The notes: generated from the sequence alone by a model not told the origin. DNA of 64,000 bases from Domibacillus sp. PGB-M46 (GCF_022668875.1 NZ_JAKGCR010000012.1:43027-107026), one strand, 5' to 3'. Shown: positions 28,525-36,437, counted from the stretch's first letter. Made by a program: numbers and translations.

Positions 28525-29538
28525 CTACCGATGTAAGCGTTCCAAAATATCTATATAATAAACGGTTTCCCGGCTCATGTGATCGGCAAGGAGAGGAGGG
28601 AAATTCGTCTGTTTAGTCGGTATTGTGCAGGTTGTTATATCATTTAATACACGTTGGAGATACATATTAAAATCACAGGAAATTTTAATGCCTTCACGTA
28701 CTAACTTTTCAAATCCCGTGCCTGTTTTCTCAACTTCTTTTGACTGTGATCTATGATTCGCGAACTCCTTTTCAAAGAAAAGAGCCTGTTGGCGGTAATT
28801 TTCTTGAACTTCCGGCCTAAAGGACATGGAAAGGTGATGGGCATGTTCCCCATGGACACGGGAAAAGAAAGCTGTTTCTTCAATACCGACTTTAAAAAGC
28901 TGTTTTCCTGATAAACGATGGTACAGATTTCTTGGTACGGTTTCAGCTAAGATTTGACCATTAGGAATGCCTAGTTGATTTCTGGTTTTCGTTTGCTTAC
29001 TTTTAGAGCGTTCTAATGTTCCGACGAACCGATCTGCTTCCCTTCGGATATGATCGACCAGCATGGAAGGCAGGATACCAAGTCCTTTACATTCTTCCAG
29101 AAGCTTAAACAATGTTTTCTTAAAAATAATAAGTTGATTGACCATTTGTATCGTTTGTTCTCTTAAATTAATTAATATTTGTGTTGGAGCCGTGTTCGGG
29201 GTCTGTTGTATACAATAGTGTAATTGCTCTAATTGAATAGCGAATTGGTCTGCCATTCGAAAAAAATGCTCTTGATCAGGATTAGGATCCAGTCCCAGCC
29301 TTATAAATTTAGCGTGTTCTGCCATCAGAATAACCCAAACCCTCATTTCTTCAACAGCTGCAACTACAGATTCATGAAGCAGTCCCGCTGAACTGCTCGT
29401 ATCACTGCATCCACACGGCCTTTCAGGTGTACATTTACATTTCGCTCCACATTTACAATGGGGATTGTAGCAATAGGGATTAGGACAAGGTTTCGAATAG
29501 GACTGAAGGTTCTGTGAAAATCCATCATAGTTATCCAT
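28525..29538 (-). CDS. DUF2935 protein with a cysteine-rich N-terminus
   Basis: 337 residues from ATG at 29538, with GGAGG ten bases upstream (TTG at 29541 possible). Residues ~18-46 hold nine cysteines (CPNPYCYNPHCKCGAKCKC, then CGC), a metallothionein-like metal site. Two helical repeats follow (~58-190, ~215-335), each starting with a W/FF...EHAxxxxxxL pattern (WVILMAEHAKFIRLGLDPNP; FFSRVHGEHAHHLSMSF). DUF2935 proteins are ferritin-like helical bundles whose His/Glu residues suggest metal binding. The role is unknown. It is monocistronic. Confidence 0.8.
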   Translation of the reverse strand: MDNYDGFSQNLQSYSKPCPNPYCYNPHCKCGAKCKCTPERPCGCSDTSSSAGLLHESVVAAVEEMRVWVILMAEHAKFIRLGLDPNPDQEHFFRMADQFAIQLEQLHYCIQQTPNTAPTQILINLREQTIQMVNQLIIFKKTLFKLLEECKGLGILPSMLVDHIRREADRFVGTLERSKSKQTKTRNQLGIPNGQILAETVPRNLYHRLSGKQLFKVGIEETAFFSRVHGEHAHHLSMSFRPEVQENYRQQALFFEKEFANHRSQSKEVEKTGTGFEKLVREGIKISCDFNMYLQRVLNDITTCTIPTKQTNFPPLLADHMSRETVYYIDILERLHR

Positions 29539-29772
29539 CAATGAGTAGCCTCCTTTGATTACACCTCAATCATCAATCATATGTATGAAGTAAAAATTAA
29601 AATAATACTCTTTAGGGAATAGGGAGGGTTTGGGCAGGTTAGAGCTATGGAAAAAAGGGATGAACAGGAAACGTGACCAGCTTATGTAGTTAACGGTACA
29701 TCCAAACAAATCATTCATGAGTACTAATATTTTTATAAACATTACAAAAGGTAGCGAAAAATTCTTCAATAT

Positions 29773-30050
29773 ACATAAGTGAACACATCCGGAACGGTGA
29801 AGAGACTGATACGAATACAAAGCCTATCATTAAACATACAGTCAAAATGGAGTTGAATACGAAGCGATTTACCGTCAAACAATGGAAAGTGGATAGGGAG
29901 TGCCGTGCCCGATTTGCGGTACTTAGTCCAATGCCATCAACTCCTCAAGGCACGCAAAAAAGCACAATACGACTACCAAGACTATTTTTACAAATGAGGA
30001 GTATATTCAGAAAGCGAATGAGATGATCCGGCAAAGAACAGCAGGACGAA
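29773..30050 (+). pseudogene. decayed copy of the RHH/zinc-knuckle gene (linker and C-terminal part)
   Basis: YISEHIRNGEETDTNTKP and HTVKMELNTKRFTVKQWKVD match residues ~68-110 of the intact protein. A one-base deletion at GGGAG-TGCCG then shifts the frame. The remaining similarity (CPIC, AQYDYQDYFYK region in DNA) runs to ~30030. It ends 60 bp before the rsfA pseudogene. Confidence 0.8.
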
Positions 30051-30113
30051 ATGATAGTAGAAAAAGCGGCTGTCTTGATGAAAAGGTCATCAAAATAAGA
30101 GGGGAGATAACCG

Positions 30114-30674
30114 ATGAAAGTAGGTAAGATGCCTGGTCAGAAGAACATGATCTTCTGTTTGCTGAAACGGTATTACGCCATGTGAGAGAGGGAAGCACCC
30201 AGCTGAGAGCGTTTGAAGAAGTAGGAGATACATTGGCGGCATGCGGGTTCCGCTGGAATGCTGTGGTCCGGCAGCAGTATGAAAAAGCATTGAGCCTTGC
30301 GCGCAAACAAAGGAAACACTATTTTCGTAATGCCTAAAAGAAAGAAGAGGTTTCAGGGCTTCATATTGTTTCTGCGAATAAGCCTGCAGACCCAGATACA
30401 ATCGAAATTCCAAGCCCGAATACTCTTACGATGAGACAGATTATCAATTTTCTGCAAAATATAAATGCTTTTGAGGCAGATTACGAAAGCCTTCGAAGAG
30501 AGCTTGAAACGGCAAAACAAGAGAAAACGGACATACGCAGAGCTTGAAAAAAGAGCACTCACCATGCAGCAAGACTATGAGGATTTAGTAAAGATCATGG
30601 ACAGGGCCAGAAAGATGGTCGTATTTGGGGATGAAGCGGCCAAAAAAACCTTCTATACAGCTGGAGAATTATGA
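30114..30674 (+). pseudogene. rsfA: rsfA-like prespore regulator, frameshifted
   Basis: A good ribosome site (GGGGAG) precedes ATG at 30114. After MKVG one base is missing; the next frame reads [36 protein letters not shown] and [19 protein letters not shown], which is the Myb-like domain of RsfA. Around GDTLAACGF four or five residues are missing compared with the family. A stop after YFRNA, and a further shift near 30545, separate the coiled-coil tail (MQQDYEDLVKIMDRARKMV) ending at 30674. RsfA adjusts sigma-F-dependent transcription in the forespore. This copy cannot be functional as read. Confidence 0.85.
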
Positions 30675-30696
30675 AGATTTAGAAATAGCAAAGTAA

Positions 30697-30730
30697 AAGC
30701 ACAGCATATCTGCTGCGCTTCTTTCCTTTT
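30697..30730 (+). terminator. terminator after rsfA remnant
   Basis: AAGC-ACAGCA and GCTGC-GCTT form a stem over ATATCT and are followed by CTTTCCTTTTT. Confidence 0.55.
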
Positions 30731-30758
30731 TAGAACGTTCTTTTTTATCTTGGATCTG

Positions 30759-31871
30759 CTATTTATTTTTTCTTGATTTATCCATTTGCTCTATAATAGA
30801 GATACTTTCTTCCTGTCTCAAATTTGTATAAAGAGAGGTCGTTTCAATAGAACTATGCCCCAGCTGATCACGAAGTTTTACAATGTCACCCCCGTTACGG
30901 AGCCAGCCGCCAGCAAAAGAATGCCGCAATTTATGTGGACTCATGGCTCGTCCCGACGTAAAAGCTTGCGTATACTGATTAATATTGGTTTCAATCGACC
31001 GGATAGAGATTTGCTGTGCTTTTCCCTGATAACGTGTTAAAAAGACAAAGGATTCTTGTTTTTGTGGCTGGTATCTTGCTTCACGCACATCCAAGTACGC
31101 GCGAAGATCTTCCATTGTAGAAGGGAGGACCAATACAGTATCTTCCTTTCCACCTTTACGCGTTACATCTATGGTATTCTTCTTATGGTTAATACTGTTC
31201 ATCAAAAGCCCTGCCGCTTCACTAACACGAATCCCGCTGCCTAACATAAGAGAGATAAGTGCAATATCCCGTTCCTTGTTGCGCAGGTACATGGCCTGTT
31301 TTCTTGGAGTCAGGGTGAGCTCATACTCATTCTTTAGGAAGAACAGAAACTCCTGGATATCATCATCATTCATAAGTAAAGTACTGATACGCTGGGAGCG
31401 CCGTTTGGCAGTTTCTTTTGCTTTCCCAATTTTAATCTTTGTCATTACATTACGATCAAAGTAGCACTCTCCGTTTTCAAGCTCCGTTTCCTCTGTTAAA
31501 TAGCGAAACAGAGATTTTAATGATTGGATGATCCGAGTTACACGGGTAGCTGAACGCTTTTTCCAAACATCTTTTTTTGCTTCAAATGGTTCATCCCGAA
31601 CATAATCAATAAAAAACTCTACATCCTGCTTTCTAAGCGTAGCCAGTATGGAATAGGGAATCTCAGAGATAGATTGAGCTGAAGGGGCTAAACCTTCTTT
31701 TAAAAGCCATTCAAAAAAGATCCGGAAATCATACAGATAGTCCAGCTGGGTAGAGGGGGTGTTGCCATATCTGCGTTTATCACGTATATATTCTTGAATA
31801 TAAAAAGGAAAGGATGGCAGCATAGCTTCAATTCTTTGTTCAGCAATCCTTTCTTCGCGCGGTGCCGCCAT
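30759..31871 (-). CDS. XerS-type tyrosine recombinase
   Basis: 370 residues, ATG after AGGAG. The N-terminal SAM-like domain (STQLDYLYDFRIFFEWLL) is followed by the catalytic domain with Arg in LMLGSGIRVSEAAGL, Lys in RKGGKEDTV, HKLRHSFAGG, LGHSS and the nucleophile Tyr in SLYTN. Length and architecture fit the single-recombinase XerS class rather than XerC/XerD (~300 residues). A partly palindromic 28-bp sequence lies 36 bp upstream and related sequences recur over the next 3.6 kb, so local site-specific recombination is plausible. Whether this enzyme resolves chromosomes or serves an element cannot be told. Confidence 0.85.
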   Translation of the reverse strand: MAAPREERIAEQRIEAMLPSFPFYIQEYIRDKRRYGNTPSTQLDYLYDFRIFFEWLLKEGLAPSAQSISEIPYSILATLRKQDVEFFIDYVRDEPFEAKKDVWKKRSATRVTRIIQSLKSLFRYLTEETELENGECYFDRNVMTKIKIGKAKETAKRRSQRISTLLMNDDDIQEFLFFLKNEYELTLTPRKQAMYLRNKERDIALISLMLGSGIRVSEAAGLLMNSINHKKNTIDVTRKGGKEDTVLVLPSTMEDLRAYLDVREARYQPQKQESFVFLTRYQGKAQQISIRSIETNINQYTQAFTSGRAMSPHKLRHSFAGGWLRNGGDIVKLRDQLGHSSIETTSLYTNLRQEESISIIEQMDKSRKNK

Positions 31872-31907
31872 AAAATCACTCCTGCCTTAAAGGTCAAATT
31901 TAGTCAA

Positions 31908-31937
31908 ACTTTGCGCCAAATCCAATTTTGGCGAATA
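31908..31937. repeat. candidate recombinase core site S1
   Basis: TTTGCGCCAAA and TTTGGCGAATA are 11-bp arms matching inversely at nine positions around a six-base spacer TCCAAT, the usual layout of tyrosine-recombinase cores. It sits just upstream of the recombinase gene. Its left 14 bases, ACTTTGCGCCAAAT, recur exactly inverted at 32939-32952. Confidence 0.5.
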
Positions 31938-31973
31938 TTTGTTTGTATTAATTTAGTGAATTTCCAAGGGTAG

Positions 31974-32759
31974 TTAGTTATTATAATGCTCATAGTGAGC
32001 ACTAATAAATAATTGTAGATAATTAGAAAAATCAATTTCAGTTAGTTGATGGGAATGAGACCACTCATAATATTTGATTCGTTTTAAAAAACTATAGAAT
32101 CGTTCATCTTTAAGCAAATTCATAATCATATGTATTTGGGCTTTCTTTTTTCGTCCTGAATAGGGAGGATTGGTTACAATTGTTCTAATCATTCCTAGGA
32201 AAAGATCAGTTGTTTCTAATCCGGCTTCTAAGCCTTTAGAAGCGTAACGACTTTCAACTATTTTAAACGATTGTCCTCTATAAATTGCCTGTACATTCAA
32301 TTGTTTAGGAAGCTGCTCTTTTAAATTCACATTTTCTTTTTGATATTCTGTTGCCTTTTCAGTGACAATTCTAGCGTCAATTCTGCTTAATCTGCCGTAA
32401 TTTCTTAGTAAACCATAAACAAGCCTCTCCGGCAATTTCATATAAACAGTTGCATCCACCAGGCCAGGATCAACATCTTCAAAGCCTATCGCTTTTTCTT
32501 CGATGACAGACTGATCATAGTTAATAATATTCATTTTAATAAATCTCTCGTGGTCCCATAACGTTTTGATGATCTTCGTAATCATACCACGTTCTTTGCT
32601 GTCACCATTGTAATGTTTCCAATGTATTTCATGGTCTCGGATTATGGGGTTAAGTTCTTCGAAAGAGGCTAGAGAATAAATAGTATTAGGTATCGCTAGA
32701 GCACCCATTAAATGAGGACGATCACTGTTTTTTCCACTTTCATCAAATTTACATTCGTT
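31974..32759 (-). pseudogene. DUF3800 protein gene lacking a proper start
   Basis: From the first ATG (32708) the frame gives 244 residues, but the family's catalytic-looking start DESGKNSDRPHL lies upstream in the same open frame (32709-32744), which has no ATG/GTG/TTG before the TAA at 32760. An ATG is one base out of frame at 32752. So the 5' end is broken or frameshifted. DUF3800 proteins have an RNase-H-like fold and are common on mobile elements; other features (VESRYASKGLEAGLETTDL, FLGMIRTIV) fit the family. It lies exactly between the inverted sites S1 and S2. Confidence 0.65.
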
Positions 32760-32924
32760 TTAAAATTGTGCATAATTAAGTGTACAGTATTATAAGATAA
32801 CTCGACTCGTTGTGCCTTTGATCAACAACGCGTTATTTTTAAAAGCACCCTGACTATCTACGCGATTCTTTTTTATTATAATGATAATTTTATCAAACGA
32901 ATGTTTGTATGTCTATATTAACTG

Positions 32925-32952
32925 TTCGCAAAATTAGTATTTGGCGCAAAGT
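32925..32952. repeat. candidate recombinase core site S2
   Basis: TTCGCAAAAT and ATTTGGCGCAAAGT in the same arrangement as S1 but inverted. It ends exactly where the toxin-antitoxin-like unit 1 loses its 5' part. Confidence 0.5.
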
Positions 32953-32967
32953 TAATATTGTTGCAAT

Positions 32968-33095
32968 AAAAAATAACCCATCCTGTGTATAGAGTTCGCG
33001 GCTCTTCACTGGGTTATTTTTTTTGACCTAATTCAATTAGCAGCTGACATTCTATCATGGGCTGTAAATACGGAGATGTTACCAGCATCCCTGTT
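32968..33095 (-). ncRNA. antitoxin-like antisense RNA, unit 1 (toxin lost)
   Basis: The minus-strand promoter is TTGCGA (33129-33124), 17 bp, TATACT (33106-33101). The transcript would include the ACAGGG...CCCTGT-type hairpin and end at the bidirectional terminator AAAAAATAACCCA...TGGGTTATTTTT (32968-33024). The toxin frame upstream survives only as its last codons (IVAIKN). Limits are estimated. Confidence 0.55.
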
Positions 33096-33385
33096 TTGTT
33101 AGTATAGAGAAAATATTGATTATTCGCAATTGTAGTTTTGTTAATTACAAAAAAGCTTCATTTTTTCTATTGTGTTTCAATATCATAAGATTACCGTTCA
33201 TTTTGGGATGAAACATTTTTACTGCCAGCGGTAATATAAATTATGCAGAATAAAAATTAATTTAGATTAACCCTTTGTGTTTTTCCCTTTTATAGTTGAA
33301 AGCTAACAGAGCAATAAATAATATGTATATAACTACAAGATTCTGAGTAAACTAATCTTATTTAAAACTTTAGGAGGCTTCTCAT

Positions 33386-33670
33386 ATGGAACCTTATAAC
33401 GAGTTATATAAGATTATTGTACTTGAACATGGACTCGAAGCCGATAAAAAATTTGATTTCAATGGGTATTATCTTACGGTAGCCGATTATATTCAGGCTG
33501 TTTCAGATCGTGGCGGTCATAAAAAAATACTGGCTGTTTTAAAAATGATTGATCACTCAAATATTGAGACTTTTGTCAAAGGCGCTATCCGTCGAATCAT
33601 TCAGGAAACGCTTGTCGGAAACAAAGATTTCGTAAATTACTATAAGCCGATTATTAAAAAAGTAAGTTAA
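33386..33670 (+). CDS. 94-residue paralog A, unknown function
   Basis: ATG after TAGGAGG. It is soluble, with mixed alpha/beta composition: MEPYNELYKIIVLEHGLEAD, GYYLTVADYIQAVSDRGGHK, then NIETFVKGAIRRIIQETLVG and YYKPIIKKVS. The second copy at 34262 differs at 13 of 94 positions. Each copy follows a toxin-less type I antitoxin unit, and the whole unit is duplicated. The ribosome site and ~40 bp upstream are identical between copies. No family was recognised. Confidence 0.7.
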   Translation: MEPYNELYKIIVLEHGLEADKKFDFNGYYLTVADYIQAVSDRGGHKKILAVLKMIDHSNIETFVKGAIRRIIQETLVGNKDFVNYYKPIIKKVS

Positions 33671-33820
33671 GCGGCCTGCCCTTTAAGCATCCGCTTTGTC
33701 TCCAAAAGAATTTATTAAGGCTGGACATTAAGCCAAATTTTAAATTTCTTAAATTTATATAAAATGATTCTTAAAATATAAACAATTAAAGTGCTGAAAG
33801 AAATGTTTCGAATATGTATA

Positions 33821-33843
33821 AATTTAATATTTAGCGTAAGGTT
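33821..33843. repeat. candidate site S3, degenerate
   Basis: AATTTAATATTTAGCGTAAG resembles S2 (about two-thirds of positions). It too ends at the point where toxin unit 2 is truncated. Confidence 0.4.
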
Positions 33844-33857
33844 GATATTTTCGCAAC

Positions 33858-33984
33858 AAAAAAATAACCCGTCCTTTGTGCAGAGTTCGCGGATCTACAC
33901 CGGATTATTTTTATAACATTATTTAATTAGCCGCCGACTTGCAGTCACGGGCTATAAAGACAGGGATGTTACCAGTATCCCTGT
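33858..33984 (-). ncRNA. antitoxin-like antisense RNA, unit 2 (toxin lost)
   Basis: The minus-strand promoter is TTGCAG (34018-34013), 17 bp, TACAAT (33995-33990). Hairpin ACAGGGAT...ATCCCTGT follows and the bidirectional terminator is at 33858-33913. Only the final toxin codons (IFATKK, stop) remain at 33846-33865. Limits are estimated. Confidence 0.55.
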
Positions 33985-34261
33985 CTTTTATTGTAGAAAA
34001 AATGTTCAGTACCTGCAAAGTCTAGTCTCGTTAATTACAAAAAACTCCATGTGTCTGAATGTCATGAGATTGCCTTTTACATTAAGGCGAAACAACCTCA
34101 CTGCCGGCAATATAGAATATACAAACAAAAATTAATCTACATTAACCCTATGTGCTTATCCCTCTTATGGTTTGAAACCTCACTGAAGGACGAATAATAT
34201 GTATATAAATACAAGATTTTGAGTAAACTAATCTTATTTAAAACTTTAGGAGGCTTCTCAT

Positions 34262-34546
34262 ATGGAACCTTACGACGAATTATATAAGATGATTGTAATT
34301 GAACATGGAGTCGAAGCCGATAAAAAATTTGAGTTCGATGGATATTATCTTACGGTAGCAGATTACATTCAGGCTGTTTCAGATCGTGGCGGTTATAAGA
34401 AAGTACTGGCTGTTCTAAGAATGATTGATCATCCCAATATTGAAACTTTTGTCAAAGGCGCTATCCATAAAATCATTCAAGAAACACTTGCCGGAAATAA
34501 AGATTTCGTCAATTATTACAAGCCGATTATTAAAAAAGTAAGTTGA
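34262..34546 (+). CDS. 94-residue paralog B, unknown function
   Basis: 86% identical to the protein at 33386. It has the same start context (TAGGAGG) and length and follows unit 2. Changes are mostly conservative (I/V, D/E, K/R), so both copies appear to be under selection. The DNA between copies is more diverged than the coding parts. After it, a third unit begins that has the toxin but no third copy of this gene. Confidence 0.7.
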   Translation: MEPYDELYKMIVIEHGVEADKKFEFDGYYLTVADYIQAVSDRGGYKKVLAVLRMIDHPNIETFVKGAIHKIIQETLAGNKDFVNYYKPIIKKVS

Positions 34547-34673
34547 GCGGTTTGCCATTTAGGCATCCGCTTTTCTGTTTTTAAACTTTCTTAAAACACG
34601 AGCGATACGCAAAATTTAACACCTTCTGTATAGATCGTTAATATCATATTCTCTTGTTAGGCAGGCTATATGA

Positions 34674-34679
34674 TATAAT
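34674..34679 (+). promoter_or_regulatory. extended -10 promoter of the toxin gene
   Basis: TGATATAAT is an extended -10; the best -35 candidates have poor spacing. Transcription would start near 34686. Downstream, ATCCCC and GGGGGGT can pair and bury the toxin ribosome site, as in other type I toxin mRNAs. Confidence 0.55.
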
Positions 34680-34741
34680 AATAGTAACAGCTACATACAG
34701 GATGGGTGGCGGCAATCCCCGGTAGAAGGGGGGTGCAGCCT

Positions 34742-34822
34742 GTGACGACGTTTCAAACACTTTCTTTAATGATAATGTTTGCATCTCTTGTTGTATCAAT
34801 TATTGCTGCAACAAAAAAATAA
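34742..34822 (+). CDS. type I toxin, holin-like small hydrophobic peptide
   Basis: 26 residues from GTG after AAGGGGGG: MTTFQTLSLMIMFASLVVSI and IAATKK. A T/S-x-F-x-x-L start, one short membrane helix and a terminal lysine cluster are the pattern of the putative holin-like/BsrG-TxpA-type toxins. Directly after the stop the sequence AAATAACCCGTCCTG...GGGTTATTTTTTG is the bidirectional terminator found with this family. An antisense promoter lies ~140 bp downstream. The peptide would act at the membrane and be held off by the antisense RNA. It is too short for standard gene callers. Confidence 0.8.
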   Translation: MTTFQTLSLMIMFASLVVSIIAATKK

Positions 34823-34952
34823 CCCGTCCTGATACAGAGTTGGTGGCTCTGTAATGGGTTATTTTTTGACCGATTATATCAACACGCCGCCGACATTCTG
34901 TCATGCGCTGTGAAGACAGGGATGTGTCCAGCATCCCTGTTTTTTTTATTAT
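34814..34952 (-). ncRNA. antisense antitoxin RNA, unit 3
   Basis: The minus-strand promoter is TTGCAA (34987-34982), 17 bp, TATAAT (34964-34959), close to consensus. The RNA would carry the hairpin AGGGATGCTGGACACATCCC and end at the shared terminator 34814-34867, overlapping the toxin mRNA 3' end. The same promoter position is kept in units 1 and 2. Ends are inferred. Confidence 0.7.
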
Positions 34953-35081
34953 ATCCTCATTATAGAGAAAATATTCATTAATTGCAAAGTGTAGTCTTGT
35001 TACCTACAAAAAGGCCTTTATTAAGGTGAAAAATAAATAGCGTTACATTATTGAAAATAGTCCATAAAATAATGTGATTTT

Positions 35082-35276
35082 TTATTCGTTAGGCTTATCC
35101 GTCATATTAGTACCATTAATCATATTTTCACCCATTTTATCCGTTGAAGCTTTTTGATTTAGCTGGGTATTGACTAACTCATTTCTGCTGAAAATATCAT
35201 TAGACCTGTTATTTAAGTCATTAGTGTCTTTATTTCCTGTAGTTCTTTTAGAAGTGTTTTCTCGTCCCTGTGGCAT
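35082..35276 (-). CDS. small hydrophilic protein, probably disordered
   Basis: 64 residues from ATG at 35276 (GAGGGAG upstream); upstream in-frame codons have no ribosome site. It consists almost wholly of N, T, D, K, S, E and R (NTSKRTTGNKDTNDLNNRSN), with no hydrophobic core. Its size and composition recall small spore or stress hydrophilins, but no SASP motif is present. Not recognised. Confidence 0.5.
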   Translation of the reverse strand: MPQGRENTSKRTTGNKDTNDLNNRSNDIFSRNELVNTQLNQKASTDKMGENMINGTNMTDKPNE

Positions 35277-35530
35277 ATAATCGTCTCCCTCATAAAAGAT
35301 ATTTGCTTCAATATGATTCGCTTTAATTATATAGAATAAAACAAGTAAAAGCTGGTTCCCTAATTTCAATATGTTTTGTTTAGCATTATCTGGATTGCAT
35401 GAAAGATGATCTTAAAGGAATACTCATTTGCAAACACTGAATAGCGTTATGAATGACTTAACAATCAAGGAAATTCTATGAATGTCTCTAAAATTATCAA
35501 AAAATGATATTTTAAAGCATCATGAATTTT

Positions 35531-35560
35531 TCTTAAAATTGATATTTTACGCAAAGTTTG
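35531..35560. repeat. candidate site S4
   Basis: TCTTAAAATTGATATTTTAC continuing GCAAAGTTTG resembles S1 read in reverse (shared CGCAAAGTTTGA and AAAATTG). It lies at the right edge of the toxin/paralog cluster. Confidence 0.35.
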
Positions 35561-35571
35561 AAGCGGATATG

Positions 35572-35601
35572 AAAAAAGAGCGATTGAACTTGGCCGCTCT
35601 C
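35572..35601 (-). terminator. terminator of the SLH protein gene
   Basis: GAGAGCG pairs with CGCTCTT over 12 bases and is followed by TTTTC on the minus strand, 17 bp past the stop. Confidence 0.8.
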
Positions 35602-35617
35602 TTCTCTACTAAGATGT

Positions 35618-36259
35618 TTAGGAACTTACGAATTCCATCGGTTTTTTATCGTAGTACAGGTGCATTCTATGAATCATCAAAGCGAATTGGCCTCTTGTTA
35701 AGGGCTCGGTTGTACCAAACCGGTTGTTCGATTTCCCTTGAATAACGCCACGTTCTACAAGAAAGTTTACAGCTTCTACGTAGCGGCCTGTTACATCTGT
35801 AAATTTGGTTGATGTGCTATTTTCAGAAGTGCCTTCAAGTGTCTCCGTTCCAAATGCTCTATAAAAAATAACAGCTGCTTCGCCTCGCGTAATATTGTCT
35901 GTAGCTCCAAAGTACACATCCGACTTACCATATACAATTCCATGATGTTTAAGAATTGCCACAGCTTGAGTTGCACGAGCCGGCACATCTTTAAAATTCG
36001 TCTTAGGGGCAGTATGGAGATCAAGCTCCAAGTATCTAGCCATTATCACAGCAGCATCCACTCGTTTGATTGGTTCTTCTACTCCATAACGATCAGGATA
36101 ACCCGAAGTCATATAATTTTCCATAAGGAATTCTACTGCTTCTTCATAAATTGTTCCCTCAATATCAGCGTATGATGATGCGGACGCTGGTGAAACAGAC
36201 GACGTGAAAATTGTTCCCGCTATTAGTGATGCAGCTAAAACACTTACCGGCTTTTTCAT
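35618..36259 (-). CDS. secreted protein made only of SLH repeats
   Basis: 213 residues, ATG after GGAGAGAGG. Signal peptide 1-27 (MKKPVSVLAASLIAGTIF...ASA). Three SLH motifs follow (~30-75, 88-140, 150-205), each with YxxAVxFL...GxxxxxFG...xTRxxxAxxxxR. There is no other domain, so it is an anchor without cargo. It may cover secondary cell-wall polymer or serve as a scaffold. Its SLH set resembles that of the subtilase at 19222. Confidence 0.9.
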   Translation of the reverse strand: MKKPVSVLAASLIAGTIFTSSVSPASASSYADIEGTIYEEAVEFLMENYMTSGYPDRYGVEEPIKRVDAAVIMARYLELDLHTAPKTNFKDVPARATQAVAILKHHGIVYGKSDVYFGATDNITRGEAAVIFYRAFGTETLEGTSENSTSTKFTDVTGRYVEAVNFLVERGVIQGKSNNRFGTTEPLTRGQFALMIHRMHLYYDKKPMEFVSS

Positions 36260-36437
36260 TATGCCTCTCTCCTTATATCAGCCTTGATTCTACAGTCTAG
36301 TATAATATAACAATAAATGGATTAACATACAAAAAAAAGTATTTATTCCTCTTTTGTCCTTAGGCTTCATATTCTCAATTTTTCCTTTGCTGCTTTTCAA
36401 TTGATATAATAAAAGCAAAAACTAAGGAGTTTTATAA

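Noticed and set aside
30090..30565. Minus-strand frames opposite the rsfA remnant
   Set aside because: The plus strand carries clear RsfA sequence; these are shadows.
35482..35745. 87-codon plus-strand frame
   Set aside because: It overlaps the terminator and 3' end of the SLH protein gene on the other strand; composition is not protein-like.
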